DNA of 33,029 nucleotides from an uncultured Collinsella sp. (GTDB lineage: Bacteria > Actinomycetota > Coriobacteriia > Coriobacteriales > Coriobacteriaceae): assembly GCA_958443615.1 (NCBI GenBank), contig CAUCLI010000017.1:1-33029 (forward strand), read 5' to 3'. Below, piece after piece: positions 16,180-24,408 of this stretch (its first letter is position 1; every line of letters starts with the position of its first letter). Made by a program: the position numbers and the translations under genes. The notes beneath the pieces are model-generated. The model ran no database searches, had not been told where the DNA came from, and saw only the letters and a list, made by a program, of their open reading frames with translations.

Positions 16180-16869
16180 ATGCACACCCGCATCCTGCTC
16201 GTCGAAGACGACCCCCTCATCGTCGACGCCCTCACCGAGCTGCTCAACGGATCCGGCTACGCCGTCGACACCGCCGACACCCAGGCACGCGCCATCGAAC
16301 TCGCGACCAACGCCCGCGGCAACGCCGCATACCAGCTCGTCCTGCTCGACGTCACCCTGCGCGAGGGCAACGGGTTCGCCGTTTGCGCCGCCATCAAGGA
16401 CGCCACGCCCGACATCCCCGTGATCTTCCTCACCGCCTCCGACGACGAGTTCAACACGGTGACCGGCCTGCAGATGGGTGCGGATGACTACATCGCGAAG
16501 CCGTTTCGCCCGCGCGAGCTGCTCGCCCGCATCGCGACCACCATCCGCCGCTCGCAGCCGAGCAGGCGCATCGTGAGCCTCGGCGACATACGCATCGACA
16601 CCGAGCGCGCATACGTCGAGCGCGATGGCGAGGAGCTGGCCCTTTCCGCCCTCGAGTACCGCCTGCTCCTGTTGTTCGCGACCAACCCCGGCAAACTCGT
16701 CACGCGCGACATGATCCGCGATACCCTGTGGGACAGCGCGGGCACGTATATCGAGGAGAACACCCTGTCCGTCTACATCAAGCGCCTGCGCGACAAGATC
16801 GAGGACGACCCGAGCCGCCCCGAGCTCATCCAAACCGTTCGCGGCATGGGCTACAAATCGAGGGGATGA
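16180..16869 (+). CDS. OmpR/PhoB-family response regulator
   Basis: 229 residues. The receiver domain (1-120) keeps acidic residues in LLVEDDP (9-11), phospho-acceptor Asp57 in LLLDVTL, Thr85 and Lys107 in AKPF. The C-terminal winged-helix DNA-binding domain (about 130-229) has the expected LSALEYRLLLLF, NTLSVYIKRLRDKI and QTVRGMGYKS. TGGAGG just before the ATG is a good ribosome-binding site. It forms a two-gene unit with the histidine kinase, 3 bp downstream. The ABC/FtsX genes that follow make an envelope-stress or antimicrobial-peptide response, of the kind known for BceRS-like systems, a reasonable guess. The kinase here has a real extracytoplasmic loop, unlike the BceS type. Confidence 0.95.
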   Translation: MHTRILLVEDDPLIVDALTELLNGSGYAVDTADTQARAIELATNARGNAAYQLVLLDVTLREGNGFAVCAAIKDATPDIPVIFLTASDDEFNTVTGLQMGADDYIAKPFRPRELLARIATTIRRSQPSRRIVSLGDIRIDTERAYVERDGEELALSALEYRLLLLFATNPGKLVTRDMIRDTLWDSAGTYIEENTLSVYIKRLRDKIEDDPSRPELIQTVRGMGYKSRG

Positions 16870-16872
16870 GCC

Positions 16873-17979
16873 ATGCTGATGAGAAATCGCGAGGTCCGCA
16901 GGACGCTCATCGCGGCAGTCGCGATCGCGCTGGCGGGGGCCGCCACCGCCTACCTCTTGACCCGGGCCGCCTGCGGCGAGAGCTCCTCAAGCGCCTACCT
17001 TCCGAAGCACGTCGCCAGCACGGCCGCGCTCATCTCGCTCGCGACCTCGACGCTGCTCATGACGGCGTTCATGCACCTCACCATCCGTCGTTATCGCGCC
17101 CTGTCTCGCATGGCGGCCAACCTCGACCGCGTGCTCGCGGGAGAGCGCGACATCCGCCTGCGCGACATGGATGAAGGCGAGCTCGCCATCCTCTCAAGCG
17201 AGATCGACAAGGTCATCGCCCGGCTCAACCTCACCGTCGACGAGCTGCAGGCCGAGAAGCTCGCCCTCTCGGACGCGCTCGCCGACATCTCCCACCAACT
17301 CAAGACCCCGCTCACCTCGATCGCCATCTCGACCGAGCTCATCCGCGACCGCCTCGCGGCGCGCGGGGACTCCGAGGACGTGGTCGAGCGCCTGAGGCTC
17401 ATACAGACCCTGCAGGCCCGCGTGGAGGACCTCGTGGCGGCGCTGCTCAAGCTGGCGCGCATCGACGCGGGGGTCATCAAGCTCGTGCGCGCCCGCGTCG
17501 ACGTGGCAGAGCTCGTCCGCAAGAGCGTCGAACCACTCGCAATCGCCTTCGACATCGCCGATGTCGCGCTCGAGATCGACATCCAACCCGGCGCGTCATA
17601 TGAGGGCGATCTCACCTGGAGCGTCGAGGCGCTCGAGAACATCCTCAAGAACTGCATGGAGCACACCCCCGCAGGCGGCAACGTGCGCGTCACCGCGACG
17701 GAGGACATCCTCGCATGCCGCATCCGCGTGGAGGACACGGGGCCCGGGATCGCCGAGGCGGACCTCCCCCATATCTTCGAGCGCTTCTATCGCGGATCAC
17801 ACGGTGCGGAGGGCGCCTCCAGCGAGGTCAGCCCCACCGGCGTGGGCATCGGGCTGTCCCTGTCGAAGAGCCTCGCGACCGCCCAGGGCGGCTCCCTCAC
17901 CGCCGAGAACCTCCTCGATGATGACGGCGCGGTCACCGGCGCCGCCTTCACGCTGATGTTCTTCAAAACCACGGTGTAG
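16873..17979 (+). CDS. Sensor histidine kinase
   Basis: 368 residues. Two membrane helices (about 11-29 and 49-69) enclose a short extracytoplasmic loop of about 20 residues. A HAMP-like linker is followed by the dimerisation domain with the phospho-accepting His141 in DISHQLKTPLTS. The ATP-binding domain has the N box around Asn260 (ILKNCMEHTP), G1 DTGPGIA (288-294), the F box FERFYRG and G2 GVGIGLSLSK. All catalytic motifs are present, so it should be active on the upstream response regulator. The tiny sensor loop suggests it senses a signal within or near the membrane, or through a partner protein such as the neighbouring FtsX-type permease. It starts 3 bp after the regulator's stop. Confidence 0.95.
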   Translation: MLMRNREVRRTLIAAVAIALAGAATAYLLTRAACGESSSSAYLPKHVASTAALISLATSTLLMTAFMHLTIRRYRALSRMAANLDRVLAGERDIRLRDMDEGELAILSSEIDKVIARLNLTVDELQAEKLALSDALADISHQLKTPLTSIAISTELIRDRLAARGDSEDVVERLRLIQTLQARVEDLVAALLKLARIDAGVIKLVRARVDVAELVRKSVEPLAIAFDIADVALEIDIQPGASYEGDLTWSVEALENILKNCMEHTPAGGNVRVTATEDILACRIRVEDTGPGIAEADLPHIFERFYRGSHGAEGASSEVSPTGVGIGLSLSKSLATAQGGSLTAENLLDDDGAVTGAAFTLMFFKTTV

Positions 17980-17995
17980 GACCCGACCGGACAGT

Positions 17996-18069
17996 CATTG
18001 TGCAATTGGGGACGGGTGCAAATTGCACACGGCAATGTGCAATTTGCACCCGTCCCCAATTGCACAATG
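17996..18069. repeat. Perfect 34-bp palindrome, GGGGAC-type family, copy 2
   Basis: Arms 17996-18029 and 18036-18069 are perfectly complementary around a 6-base loop (CGGCAA). The core half-motif is AATTGGGGACGGGTGC. It starts 16 bp after the histidine kinase stop. No T-run follows, so it is not an ordinary terminator, though the RNA would fold strongly. The perfect pairing of such long arms suggests recent insertion or active maintenance. Confidence 0.95.
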
Positions 18070-18085
18070 CAACCGTGCCATCGAT

Positions 18086-18103
18086 TGTGACGCATCTGTC
18101 ACA
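18086..18103. promoter_or_regulatory. Dyad operator candidate upstream of the ABC/FtsX operon
   Basis: TGTGACGCATCTGTCACA has 6-bp arms around six bases. Its core differs at one base from the site at 14247-14260. It sits about 70 bp before the ATPase start; a weak -10 (CATTAT at 18135-18140) lies 33 bp downstream. The neighbouring response regulator is the obvious candidate to bind it, but this is inference. Confidence 0.5.
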
Positions 18104-18174
18104 CCGCGGTCATGCGGCGGCAAGGGTGTTCATCCATTATCGTGGGTAGGAATCTATCCGGCGAAAGGACGGCC

Positions 18175-18855
18175 ATGGACATCCTCAGCATCGAGCACCT
18201 CTCGCGCGTGTACGGCACGGGCGACACCGCGGTCACCGCGCTCGACGACGTGAGCTTCACCGTCGAGGCGGGCGAGTTCATCGCCATCATCGGCAGCTCG
18301 GGGTCGGGCAAGTCGACCCTCATGCACCTCATGGGCGGCGTGGACCGTCCCAGCTCGGGCACCGTCAAGCTCCAGGGGCAGGACATCTTCGCCCGCTCCG
18401 ATGAGCAGCTCGCGGTGTTTCGCCGCCGCGAGGTCGGGCTCATCTACCAGTTCTACAACCTCATCCCCGTGCTCGACGTCATAGAGAACATGACGCTCTC
18501 GGTCCTCATGGACGGCCGTCCCGTGAACGAGCAGCGGCTCACGGCGCTCGTGCGCGCCCTCGGCCTCTCGGGACGCGAGCACTGCCTGCCAAACCAGCTC
18601 TCCGGCGGCCAGCAGCAGCGCGTCGCCATCGGCCGCGCCCTCATGAACGCCCCCTCGGTCGTTCTCGCGGACGAGCCCACGGGCAACCTCGACTCCAAGA
18701 ACTCCGCCGAGATCATGGGGTTGCTGCGCGCCTCCAACAAGAAATTCAAGCAGACCCTCATCGTGATCACGCATGACGAGGACGTCGCCCTCATGGCCGA
18801 TCGCGTGATCGCCATCGAGGACGGCCGCATCGTGCGCGACGAGCGGAGGGCCTGA
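18175..18855 (+). CDS. ABC transporter ATP-binding protein of the FtsX/MacB type
   Basis: 226 residues. Walker A GSSGSGKST (about 39-47), signature LSGGQQQRVAIGRAL and Walker B SVVLADEPTGNLD are intact; DEPTGNLD is typical of the LolD/MacB/BceA class. I chose the ATG at 18175, preceded by GAAAGGA; a longer frame back to 18112 would cover the promoter area. It should power the FtsX-type permease encoded 1 bp downstream. Such pairs expel or detach antimicrobial peptides or lipids, or carry mechanical signals across the membrane. Substrate unknown. Confidence 0.95.
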   Translation: MDILSIEHLSRVYGTGDTAVTALDDVSFTVEAGEFIAIIGSSGSGKSTLMHLMGGVDRPSSGTVKLQGQDIFARSDEQLAVFRRREVGLIYQFYNLIPVLDVIENMTLSVLMDGRPVNEQRLTALVRALGLSGREHCLPNQLSGGQQQRVAIGRALMNAPSVVLADEPTGNLDSKNSAEIMGLLRASNKKFKQTLIVITHDEDVALMADRVIAIEDGRIVRDERRA

Positions 18856-18856
18856 G

Positions 18857-21800
18857 ATGACGAGGAAGCCCCCCATCGGCGACGCGACACGCGACCGCGA
18901 GACCGGCGAGGCCGCCCGTGAGGCGCTCCCCCGCCGCGGCGTGTTCGGGCGATTCGCCGCCCGCTCGCTCAAGCTCAACCGAACCCGCACCATCGTCTCC
19001 ATCATCGGCATCGCCCTTTCCTGCGCGCTGATCACCGCCATCTTCACCAGTGTCGCCACCCTGTACGAAGGCCTGCTCAAGGCCGAGATCCTCACCGAGG
19101 GCTCCTGGCAGGTCGAACTCGTGAACGTGCCCGGGGACGAGCTCGGTACCGTGCACGCCGACCCGCGCGTCACCAAGAGCTACGATCGCATCTCATACGG
19201 CGACGCCATCATGCCCAAGAGCTTCGAGGGCTACTGGGGCCGCTATCTCAGCGTCCAGGAATGGCCGACGGCCGACGCCGTCAAGGGCCTCAAGCCCCTC
19301 CCCCATATCTCCGAGGGCCGCGCGCCCGAGGCCGCCGATGAGATCGTCCTCACCCGCGAGCTCAAGGGCACGACCGCCGAGAACGGCACCTGGCTCTACG
19401 ACAGCCTGCCCACATCGGGCAAGGACGACGACGTCCCGCGCGTCGCCTGGGACGGTGCGCTCGCCATCGGCAGCACCATCGACCTCGCACTCGGCGAGCG
19501 GACCTTCGTCGACGCCGAAACGGGCGCCGAGGCGCCGTGCCTCTACGATGAGTCGCTGTATACGGCGGAAGGGCCCACGGGGGATGTGATCAGCGAATAT
19601 CTGGCGAACCCCACCGAGGTGAAGACGTACAAGGTCGTCGGCTTCTACGCGCCCGAGGACGCGCGGAGCGACGACGTGTGGGGCCGCATGGGGCCGGGTT
19701 ATCTCGGGTTCGTCGCCTCGCCCGACGCCCCCGTGCGCTCGACGAGCATCTACCTCGCCACCAACCTGAGGACCCGCGCCGATGTCGAAGGGCTCATCGA
19801 GGACTACACCGGGACGGACCATGCGCTCTTCAACGGCGGCGGCAACCGCGGCGATCTTGAGGGCATGAACGCGACTGGTCAGACCGCCGCCTATTCGCAC
19901 GATTCCCTCATGCGCTACCAGGGTATGACCGATGGGCGCTCCATATGGGGCACCCTCTACACGCTCGCCGCCATCCTCTCGACCGTGGTCATCGTAGCGT
20001 CGGTATCGCTCATCTACAACTCCTTCGCCATCGCGGTGTCGGAGCGCACGCGCCAGTTCGGACTGCTCTCCTCGCTCGGCGCCAGCAAGCGCCAGCTGCG
20101 TCGCACGGTGTACGCCGAGGCGCTCATGCTCGCCGCCATCGGCATCCCGCTCGGCCTCGTCATCGGCCTCGCCGGCACCTTCACGGTGTTCAACATCGCC
20201 GGAGAGGGCATCGGGGCGCTCATCGACCAGGAGGCGTTCGCCGAAACCGGTTTCAACGCGATCAGCGTGAATCCGACGGTCCTCGCCGTATCCGCCCTGC
20301 TCGCACTCGTCACCGTATTCATCAGCGCGGCGGTGCCCGCATGGCGCGCGAGCCGCGTCTCGGCCGTGGACGCGATCCGCGCGAGCCGCGATGTGCGCCT
20401 GACCCGGCGCGAGCGGCGCGATCTGCGCCACGGCCGTCGCCACGGGGACGGCGACGCCCATCGGAGGCTCCCCCTCACCCGCACCCTCGACAACCTGCGC
20501 CTGCGCATGGCGGGCGTGCCGGCGCTCCTGGCCCACCGCAACCTCACCCGCGCCAGCGCGAAGGGCCGCGTGGCCGTGGCCTCGCTCGCCGTATCGGTCG
20601 GACTCATCATCATCTCGGGCGGCATCTCGCATTACCTCGGCTACCTCACGCAGGTCGTCGACAGCGGGGGGAGCGACATCGAGGTCCCCCTCAACCGCAT
20701 GCTCGATGAGGGCGAGACCGCCGCGGACGGGCTGGCCGCCATCGACAGGGCCTACCGATCGCTCTCCCGCGCCGAAAGCGCCACCGGGGAGGGCTATATG
20801 ATCCTGAGCTCGCTGTGCGCCAGCTTCGACGCCGGCATGATCGATTACGACGAGCTCGCGAGCCAAAGCGACCAGTACGACATCCCCGATCGCGGCGAGA
20901 CCGCCGACGGCACCGTCTACGCGCCCACGGCGGTCATCTTCGTGGACGCGGGCTCCTGGCACGAGATCCTCTCGGCCAACAAACTCGACCGCGAGCGCTA
21001 CGACGACCCGGAGAGCCCCGTCGCCGTCGCGCTCAACGGCACGCAGTCAAACGACGGCAAGCGCTATTCCGTGCGCGACCTGTTCACATCCACCGGGAAC
21101 GCCACGCTCTTCACGCACATCGACGAGATCGCCGGCGGCGCGTTCATCGAGGTGGGCGTCGAAGATGGCGAGCCCGTCGCCCGCTACGAGGGCTATGGCG
21201 ACGAGAGCGACGCCCGGTTCGACGAGGAGGGCAACGCGATCTACCGCGAGATCACCCGCCCGCTCGACGAGATGCTGCTCGGCACCTACGACCTCCCCGT
21301 CGGTGCCATCGTGAAGACCTATCCGGCGCCCATCAAGGCATATGCGTCCATCTGGCCCACGCTCGTGCTGCCCGTGAGCGCCCTGCCCGCACTCGCCGCC
21401 AGCTCCGAGCAGATCGTCAACGACGCCGATTCCAGCGCCCTCGCCACGCCCTTCGCGTTCCACTCGACGCAGGGGTCGTACGGCAGCACCATCTACGCGT
21501 ACCTCTCCTTCGCGGCGGACGACCCGCGCGCGGCGGAAGCGTCCATGCGGGCGACCATCGACAGCGAGCTCAACGGCCCCGAGTGGTACCGCACCTACCT
21601 CTCCAACAACGCCGAGGACGTCCGCAACGCGCGGCTCATGGCCGAGACGGTGCAGCTGTTCATCAACTGCTTCATCTTCATAACCGGCGCGATCGCGGTG
21701 GCGAACGTGTTCAACACGCTCACGAACTCGATCATCCTGCGCCGCCGTGAGTTCGCCATGCTCAAGAGCATCGGCATGGGCAACCGCGCATTTTGGAAGA

Positions 21801-22054
21801 TGATCGCGCTGGAGTGCCTGTCCTATGCCTGGAAGGGGCTCGTCATGGGGCTCGGCCTCGGCGCCGTCGTGACGTTTCTCATCTACCAGGCGATGGAGAT
21901 GAGCTTCGAGGGCCTCGGGTTCACCGTGCCGTTCGGCTGGGTCCTCGCCGCCATCGGCGTGGTTCTCGGCGTGCTCACCGCCTCCACCGCATATGCTCTT
22001 CGCAAGTCGACCAGCGGCTCCATCGTGCAGACGCTGCGCGAGGACGCCATCTGA
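18857..22054 (+). CDS. Large FtsX-like ABC permease with two FtsX domains
   Basis: 1065 residues. One N-terminal membrane helix (about 45-69) leads to an extracellular region (about 70-365). The first FtsX core follows at about 365-510, with the hallmark cytoplasmic stretch ERTRQFGLLSSLGASKRQLRRTV. A basic linker leads to another helix (about 570-595), a second extracellular region, and the C-terminal FtsX core with RRREFAMLKSIGMGNRAFWKM and three helices. In total about eight membrane segments, as expected for this permease class. It pairs with the ATPase encoded immediately upstream (stop and start 1 bp apart). Large extracellular domains suggest binding of a substrate or partner outside the membrane. 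The adjacent kinase/regulator pair and the shared operator suggest induction by envelope stress. Confidence 0.93.
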   Translation: MTRKPPIGDATRDRETGEAAREALPRRGVFGRFAARSLKLNRTRTIVSIIGIALSCALITAIFTSVATLYEGLLKAEILTEGSWQVELVNVPGDELGTVHADPRVTKSYDRISYGDAIMPKSFEGYWGRYLSVQEWPTADAVKGLKPLPHISEGRAPEAADEIVLTRELKGTTAENGTWLYDSLPTSGKDDDVPRVAWDGALAIGSTIDLALGERTFVDAETGAEAPCLYDESLYTAEGPTGDVISEYLANPTEVKTYKVVGFYAPEDARSDDVWGRMGPGYLGFVASPDAPVRSTSIYLATNLRTRADVEGLIEDYTGTDHALFNGGGNRGDLEGMNATGQTAAYSHDSLMRYQGMTDGRSIWGTLYTLAAILSTVVIVASVSLIYNSFAIAVSERTRQFGLLSSLGASKRQLRRTVYAEALMLAAIGIPLGLVIGLAGTFTVFNIAGEGIGALIDQEAFAETGFNAISVNPTVLAVSALLALVTVFISAAVPAWRASRVSAVDAIRASRDVRLTRRERRDLRHGRRHGDGDAHRRLPLTRTLDNLRLRMAGVPALLAHRNLTRASAKGRVAVASLAVSVGLIIISGGISHYLGYLTQVVDSGGSDIEVPLNRMLDEGETAADGLAAIDRAYRSLSRAESATGEGYMILSSLCASFDAGMIDYDELASQSDQYDIPDRGETADGTVYAPTAVIFVDAGSWHEILSANKLDRERYDDPESPVAVALNGTQSNDGKRYSVRDLFTSTGNATLFTHIDEIAGGAFIEVGVEDGEPVARYEGYGDESDARFDEEGNAIYREITRPLDEMLLGTYDLPVGAIVKTYPAPIKAYASIWPTLVLPVSALPALAASSEQIVNDADSSALATPFAFHSTQGSYGSTIYAYLSFAADDPRAAEASMRATIDSELNGPEWYRTYLSNNAEDVRNARLMAETVQLFINCFIFITGAIAVANVFNTLTNSIILRRREFAMLKSIGMGNRAFWKMIALECLSYAWKGLVMGLGLGAVVTFLIYQAMEMSFEGLGFTVPFGWVLAAIGVVLGVLTASTAYALRKSTSGSIVQTLREDAI

Positions 22055-22074
22055 CCCCGCCCCCCGTCGGCACC

Positions 22075-22115
22075 GACAACCTCAATTTGGGGACAGTCCC
22101 TAAATTGAGGTTGTC
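22075..22115. repeat. 20-bp palindrome, GGGGAC-type family, copy 3
   Basis: Arms 22075-22094 and 22096-22115 pair with one G/T exception around a single central A; the core is GGGACAGTCCC, flanked by CTCAATTT and AAATTGAG. It lies 21 bp after the FtsX permease stop and 39 bp before the adaptor gene. The position between co-oriented genes matches copies 1 and 2. Confidence 0.9.
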
Positions 22116-22153
22116 GTCCCGAACCCATGCCGTCCCGTCCGAAAGGAATCACC

Positions 22154-23623
22154 ATGACCGACCGCAGCCCCGAGAACGACCCGATGGACGACTTCCTGAA
22201 CACCCTGGGCGAAAAGCCCGAGGAGACGAAGGTCCTGCGCGTCCCCGAGGTCATACCCACCATCATGCGCGGGCCCGCCGACCCGGCCGACAGCGGCCCC
22301 GGAGACGACGCCGAGACCCCGTTGGAAGGTTCCGATGCCGAGGCGTATGCCGCCCTCAAGGCGAAGCGCGCCGAGCGACGCCGCAAGAAGCTCATCCGCC
22401 GCGGCATCGCCGCCGGTGTGGCGGCCGTCGTCGTCCTGGGCGGCGCCATCGCCTTCAACGCGCTCTCGAGACAGCCCGAGGAGATGATGGAGGCCGTCAC
22501 CGACATCGCCATGCAGGGCGACTTCGAAACCGTCGTTGACGCGAAGGGCACGCTGCAGCCGCTCGCCTCGACCGTCATCACCCCCGAGGTGACCGGTCAG
22601 ATCGAGAGCGTCAACGTCGTCGCCGGGCAGGCGGTCAAGGAGGGCGACGTCCTCATGACCATCAAGAACCCCGAGCTCGACCGCGCCGTCGCCGAGGCCG
22701 ACCGCGCGCTGCGCCAGGCGAAATCGGACCTCGCCGCGGCGCAGCAAGCGCTCGCAGACGCCAAGCAGCTCGCATCCATCCCCGTGGCGGACCCCGTCGA
22801 GGGCCCCGGTGTCGATGTGACGGGCGCGCAGCAAGCGGTCGGACAGGCCCAGATGGCCGTCGAGACCGCCCAGGCCGCCTACGACGACGCTGCCGCCAAG
22901 GCCGCGCTCCGGACCGTCAAGGCCCCTGCGTCCGGCTCCGTCGTCGCCATGAACGCCCAGGTGGGCGCAGATCTCGCCGACAGCTTGGGCGGAACGGGGT
23001 CGAACGGGCCCCTCATGCAGATCGCCGACCTCACGAAGATGAAGGTCACTATCCAGGTGTCCGAGGAGGATATCGCGAGCGTCGCCGTCGATCAGACCGC
23101 CTCCATCACGTGCCCCGCCTTCCCCGACCTCACCATGACCGGCCGCGTCACGGGCATCGCGAGCATCGCCTCGGGCGATGGCGCCTCCATGTCCTACGAC
23201 GGCATGGGCGGCTCCCCCACCTTCGCCGTCGACATCATGATCGACGCGCCCGACGCGCGCCTGAAGCCCGGTATGACCGCCGAGGTCTCCCTCACCACCC
23301 AAAAGCTCGACAACGTGATCATGGTCCCCGCGACCGCGCTGCTCACCGATGACGGCGAGACGTATTACGTGAACCTCCAGACCGATCCCGAGACGCACGC
23401 GATGGAGCGCCTGGACGTGAAGGTCCTCGCGCTAAACGACGACTTCGCGGTGGTCGGCAAGCCCGCCGATGCCCCGGCAGACCAAAACCCCGACATGTCC
23501 GCCTCACCGCTCTCCGATGGCGACATCCTCGTGATCGCCGGGGGCTCGATGCCCGAGGACGAGATGATGGACGGCGGCATGTCCGCAGATGGCGCCTCCG
23601 GCGGCGGCATGGAGGTGCGCTGA
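22154..23623 (+). CDS. Efflux adaptor protein, MacA/YknX-like (HlyD family)
   Basis: 489 residues. A hydrophilic, acidic N-terminus of about 80 residues, then a basic cluster and a membrane helix (about 84-104) put the rest outside. A lipoyl-type half-domain (TGQIESVNVVAGQAVKEGDVLMTI, about 137-161) is followed by a coiled-coil hairpin (about 166-245), the second lipoyl half (KAPASGSVVAMNAQVGADL) and beta-barrel domains. The C-terminus is rich in Met, Asp and Gly. AAGGAA precedes the ATG. It overlaps the next ATPase gene by one base, making a three-gene set with a MacB-type permease, like Bacillus YknXYZ. In monoderms such adaptors work without an outer-membrane channel. The long cytoplasmic N-terminus is unusual and unexplained. 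Confidence 0.92.
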   Translation: MTDRSPENDPMDDFLNTLGEKPEETKVLRVPEVIPTIMRGPADPADSGPGDDAETPLEGSDAEAYAALKAKRAERRRKKLIRRGIAAGVAAVVVLGGAIAFNALSRQPEEMMEAVTDIAMQGDFETVVDAKGTLQPLASTVITPEVTGQIESVNVVAGQAVKEGDVLMTIKNPELDRAVAEADRALRQAKSDLAAAQQALADAKQLASIPVADPVEGPGVDVTGAQQAVGQAQMAVETAQAAYDDAAAKAALRTVKAPASGSVVAMNAQVGADLADSLGGTGSNGPLMQIADLTKMKVTIQVSEEDIASVAVDQTASITCPAFPDLTMTGRVTGIASIASGDGASMSYDGMGGSPTFAVDIMIDAPDARLKPGMTAEVSLTTQKLDNVIMVPATALLTDDGETYYVNLQTDPETHAMERLDVKVLALNDDFAVVGKPADAPADQNPDMSASPLSDGDILVIAGGSMPEDEMMDGGMSADGASGGGMEVR

Positions 23624-24408
23624 TGCACGCGCGCCCCGTCATCGACATCAGCCACATCCACCGGATCTTCGAGAGCGAGGCCGGCCTCGCGCACATCCTG
23701 CACGACGTGTCGCTCACGGTGAGGCGCGGAGAGTTCGTCGCCATCACCGGCCCATCGGGCTCGGGCAAATCCACCCTCATGAACATCCTGGGCTGCCTGG
23801 ACACGCCGACATCCGGCACGTACCTGCTCGAGGGCATGAACGTTGCCGACCTCACCGACGACGAGCTCGCCGAGAGCCGCCCCCTTCGGATCGGCTTCGT
23901 GCTCCAGAGCTTCAACCTGCTGCCCCGCATGCGCGTGCTGGACAACGTCACGCTCCCCCTCGCCTACACCGACGTGCCGCGCCGAGAGCGCGAGCGGCGG
24001 GCGGTGCACGCCCTGCGATCCGTCGGCCTTCCCGTCGACCACTACGACCACCGGACCAACGAGCTGTCGGGCGGCCAGATGCAGCGCGTCGCCATCGCGC
24101 GAGCCCTGGTGAACGACCCGGCGATCATCCTGGCCGACGAACCCACGGGCAACCTCGATTCGGTGACGGGCCGTCAGGTGCTCGACACCTTCCACGCCCT
24201 CAAGCGCGCCGGCAAGACCATCGTGCTCATCACCCACGACGCCGGCGTGGCCGCCGAGGCCGATCGCGCGATCCAGATACGAGACGGCCGCGTGTACGAG
24301 GGAGCCTACGTTCCCGTCGAACTCAAGGGCGCGAACGCCGTCCCGGACGTCTCCCTCATCGCGGGAACGCCCATCCCGAACACCGCAACCCCTGGAGGTT
24401 CCCTATGA
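23623..24408 (+). CDS. ABC transporter ATP-binding protein, MacB/YknY-like
   Basis: 261 residues. Walker A GPSGSGKST (about 43-51), signature LSGGQMQRVAIARAL and Walker B AIILADEPTGNLD, with His in LITHD, are all intact. The last 35 residues after the ATPase core are an extension of unclear role. The ATG shares its A with the stop of the adaptor gene, and the gene's stop overlaps the permease start by four bases (ATGA), so the three proteins are almost certainly made together. It energises the MacB-type permease. It is similar to the ATPase at 18175-18855 but clearly a separate paralogue. Confidence 0.95.
   Translation: MHARPVIDISHIHRIFESEAGLAHILHDVSLTVRRGEFVAITGPSGSGKSTLMNILGCLDTPTSGTYLLEGMNVADLTDDELAESRPLRIGFVLQSFNLLPRMRVLDNVTLPLAYTDVPRRERERRAVHALRSVGLPVDHYDHRTNELSGGQMQRVAIARALVNDPAIILADEPTGNLDSVTGRQVLDTFHALKRAGKTIVLITHDAGVAAEADRAIQIRDGRVYEGAYVPVELKGANAVPDVSLIAGTPIPNTATPGGSL

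Noticed and set aside
17996..18069. Rho-independent terminator after the histidine kinase
   Set aside because: The stem is far longer than normal, is perfect to its base, and no T-run follows on either strand.
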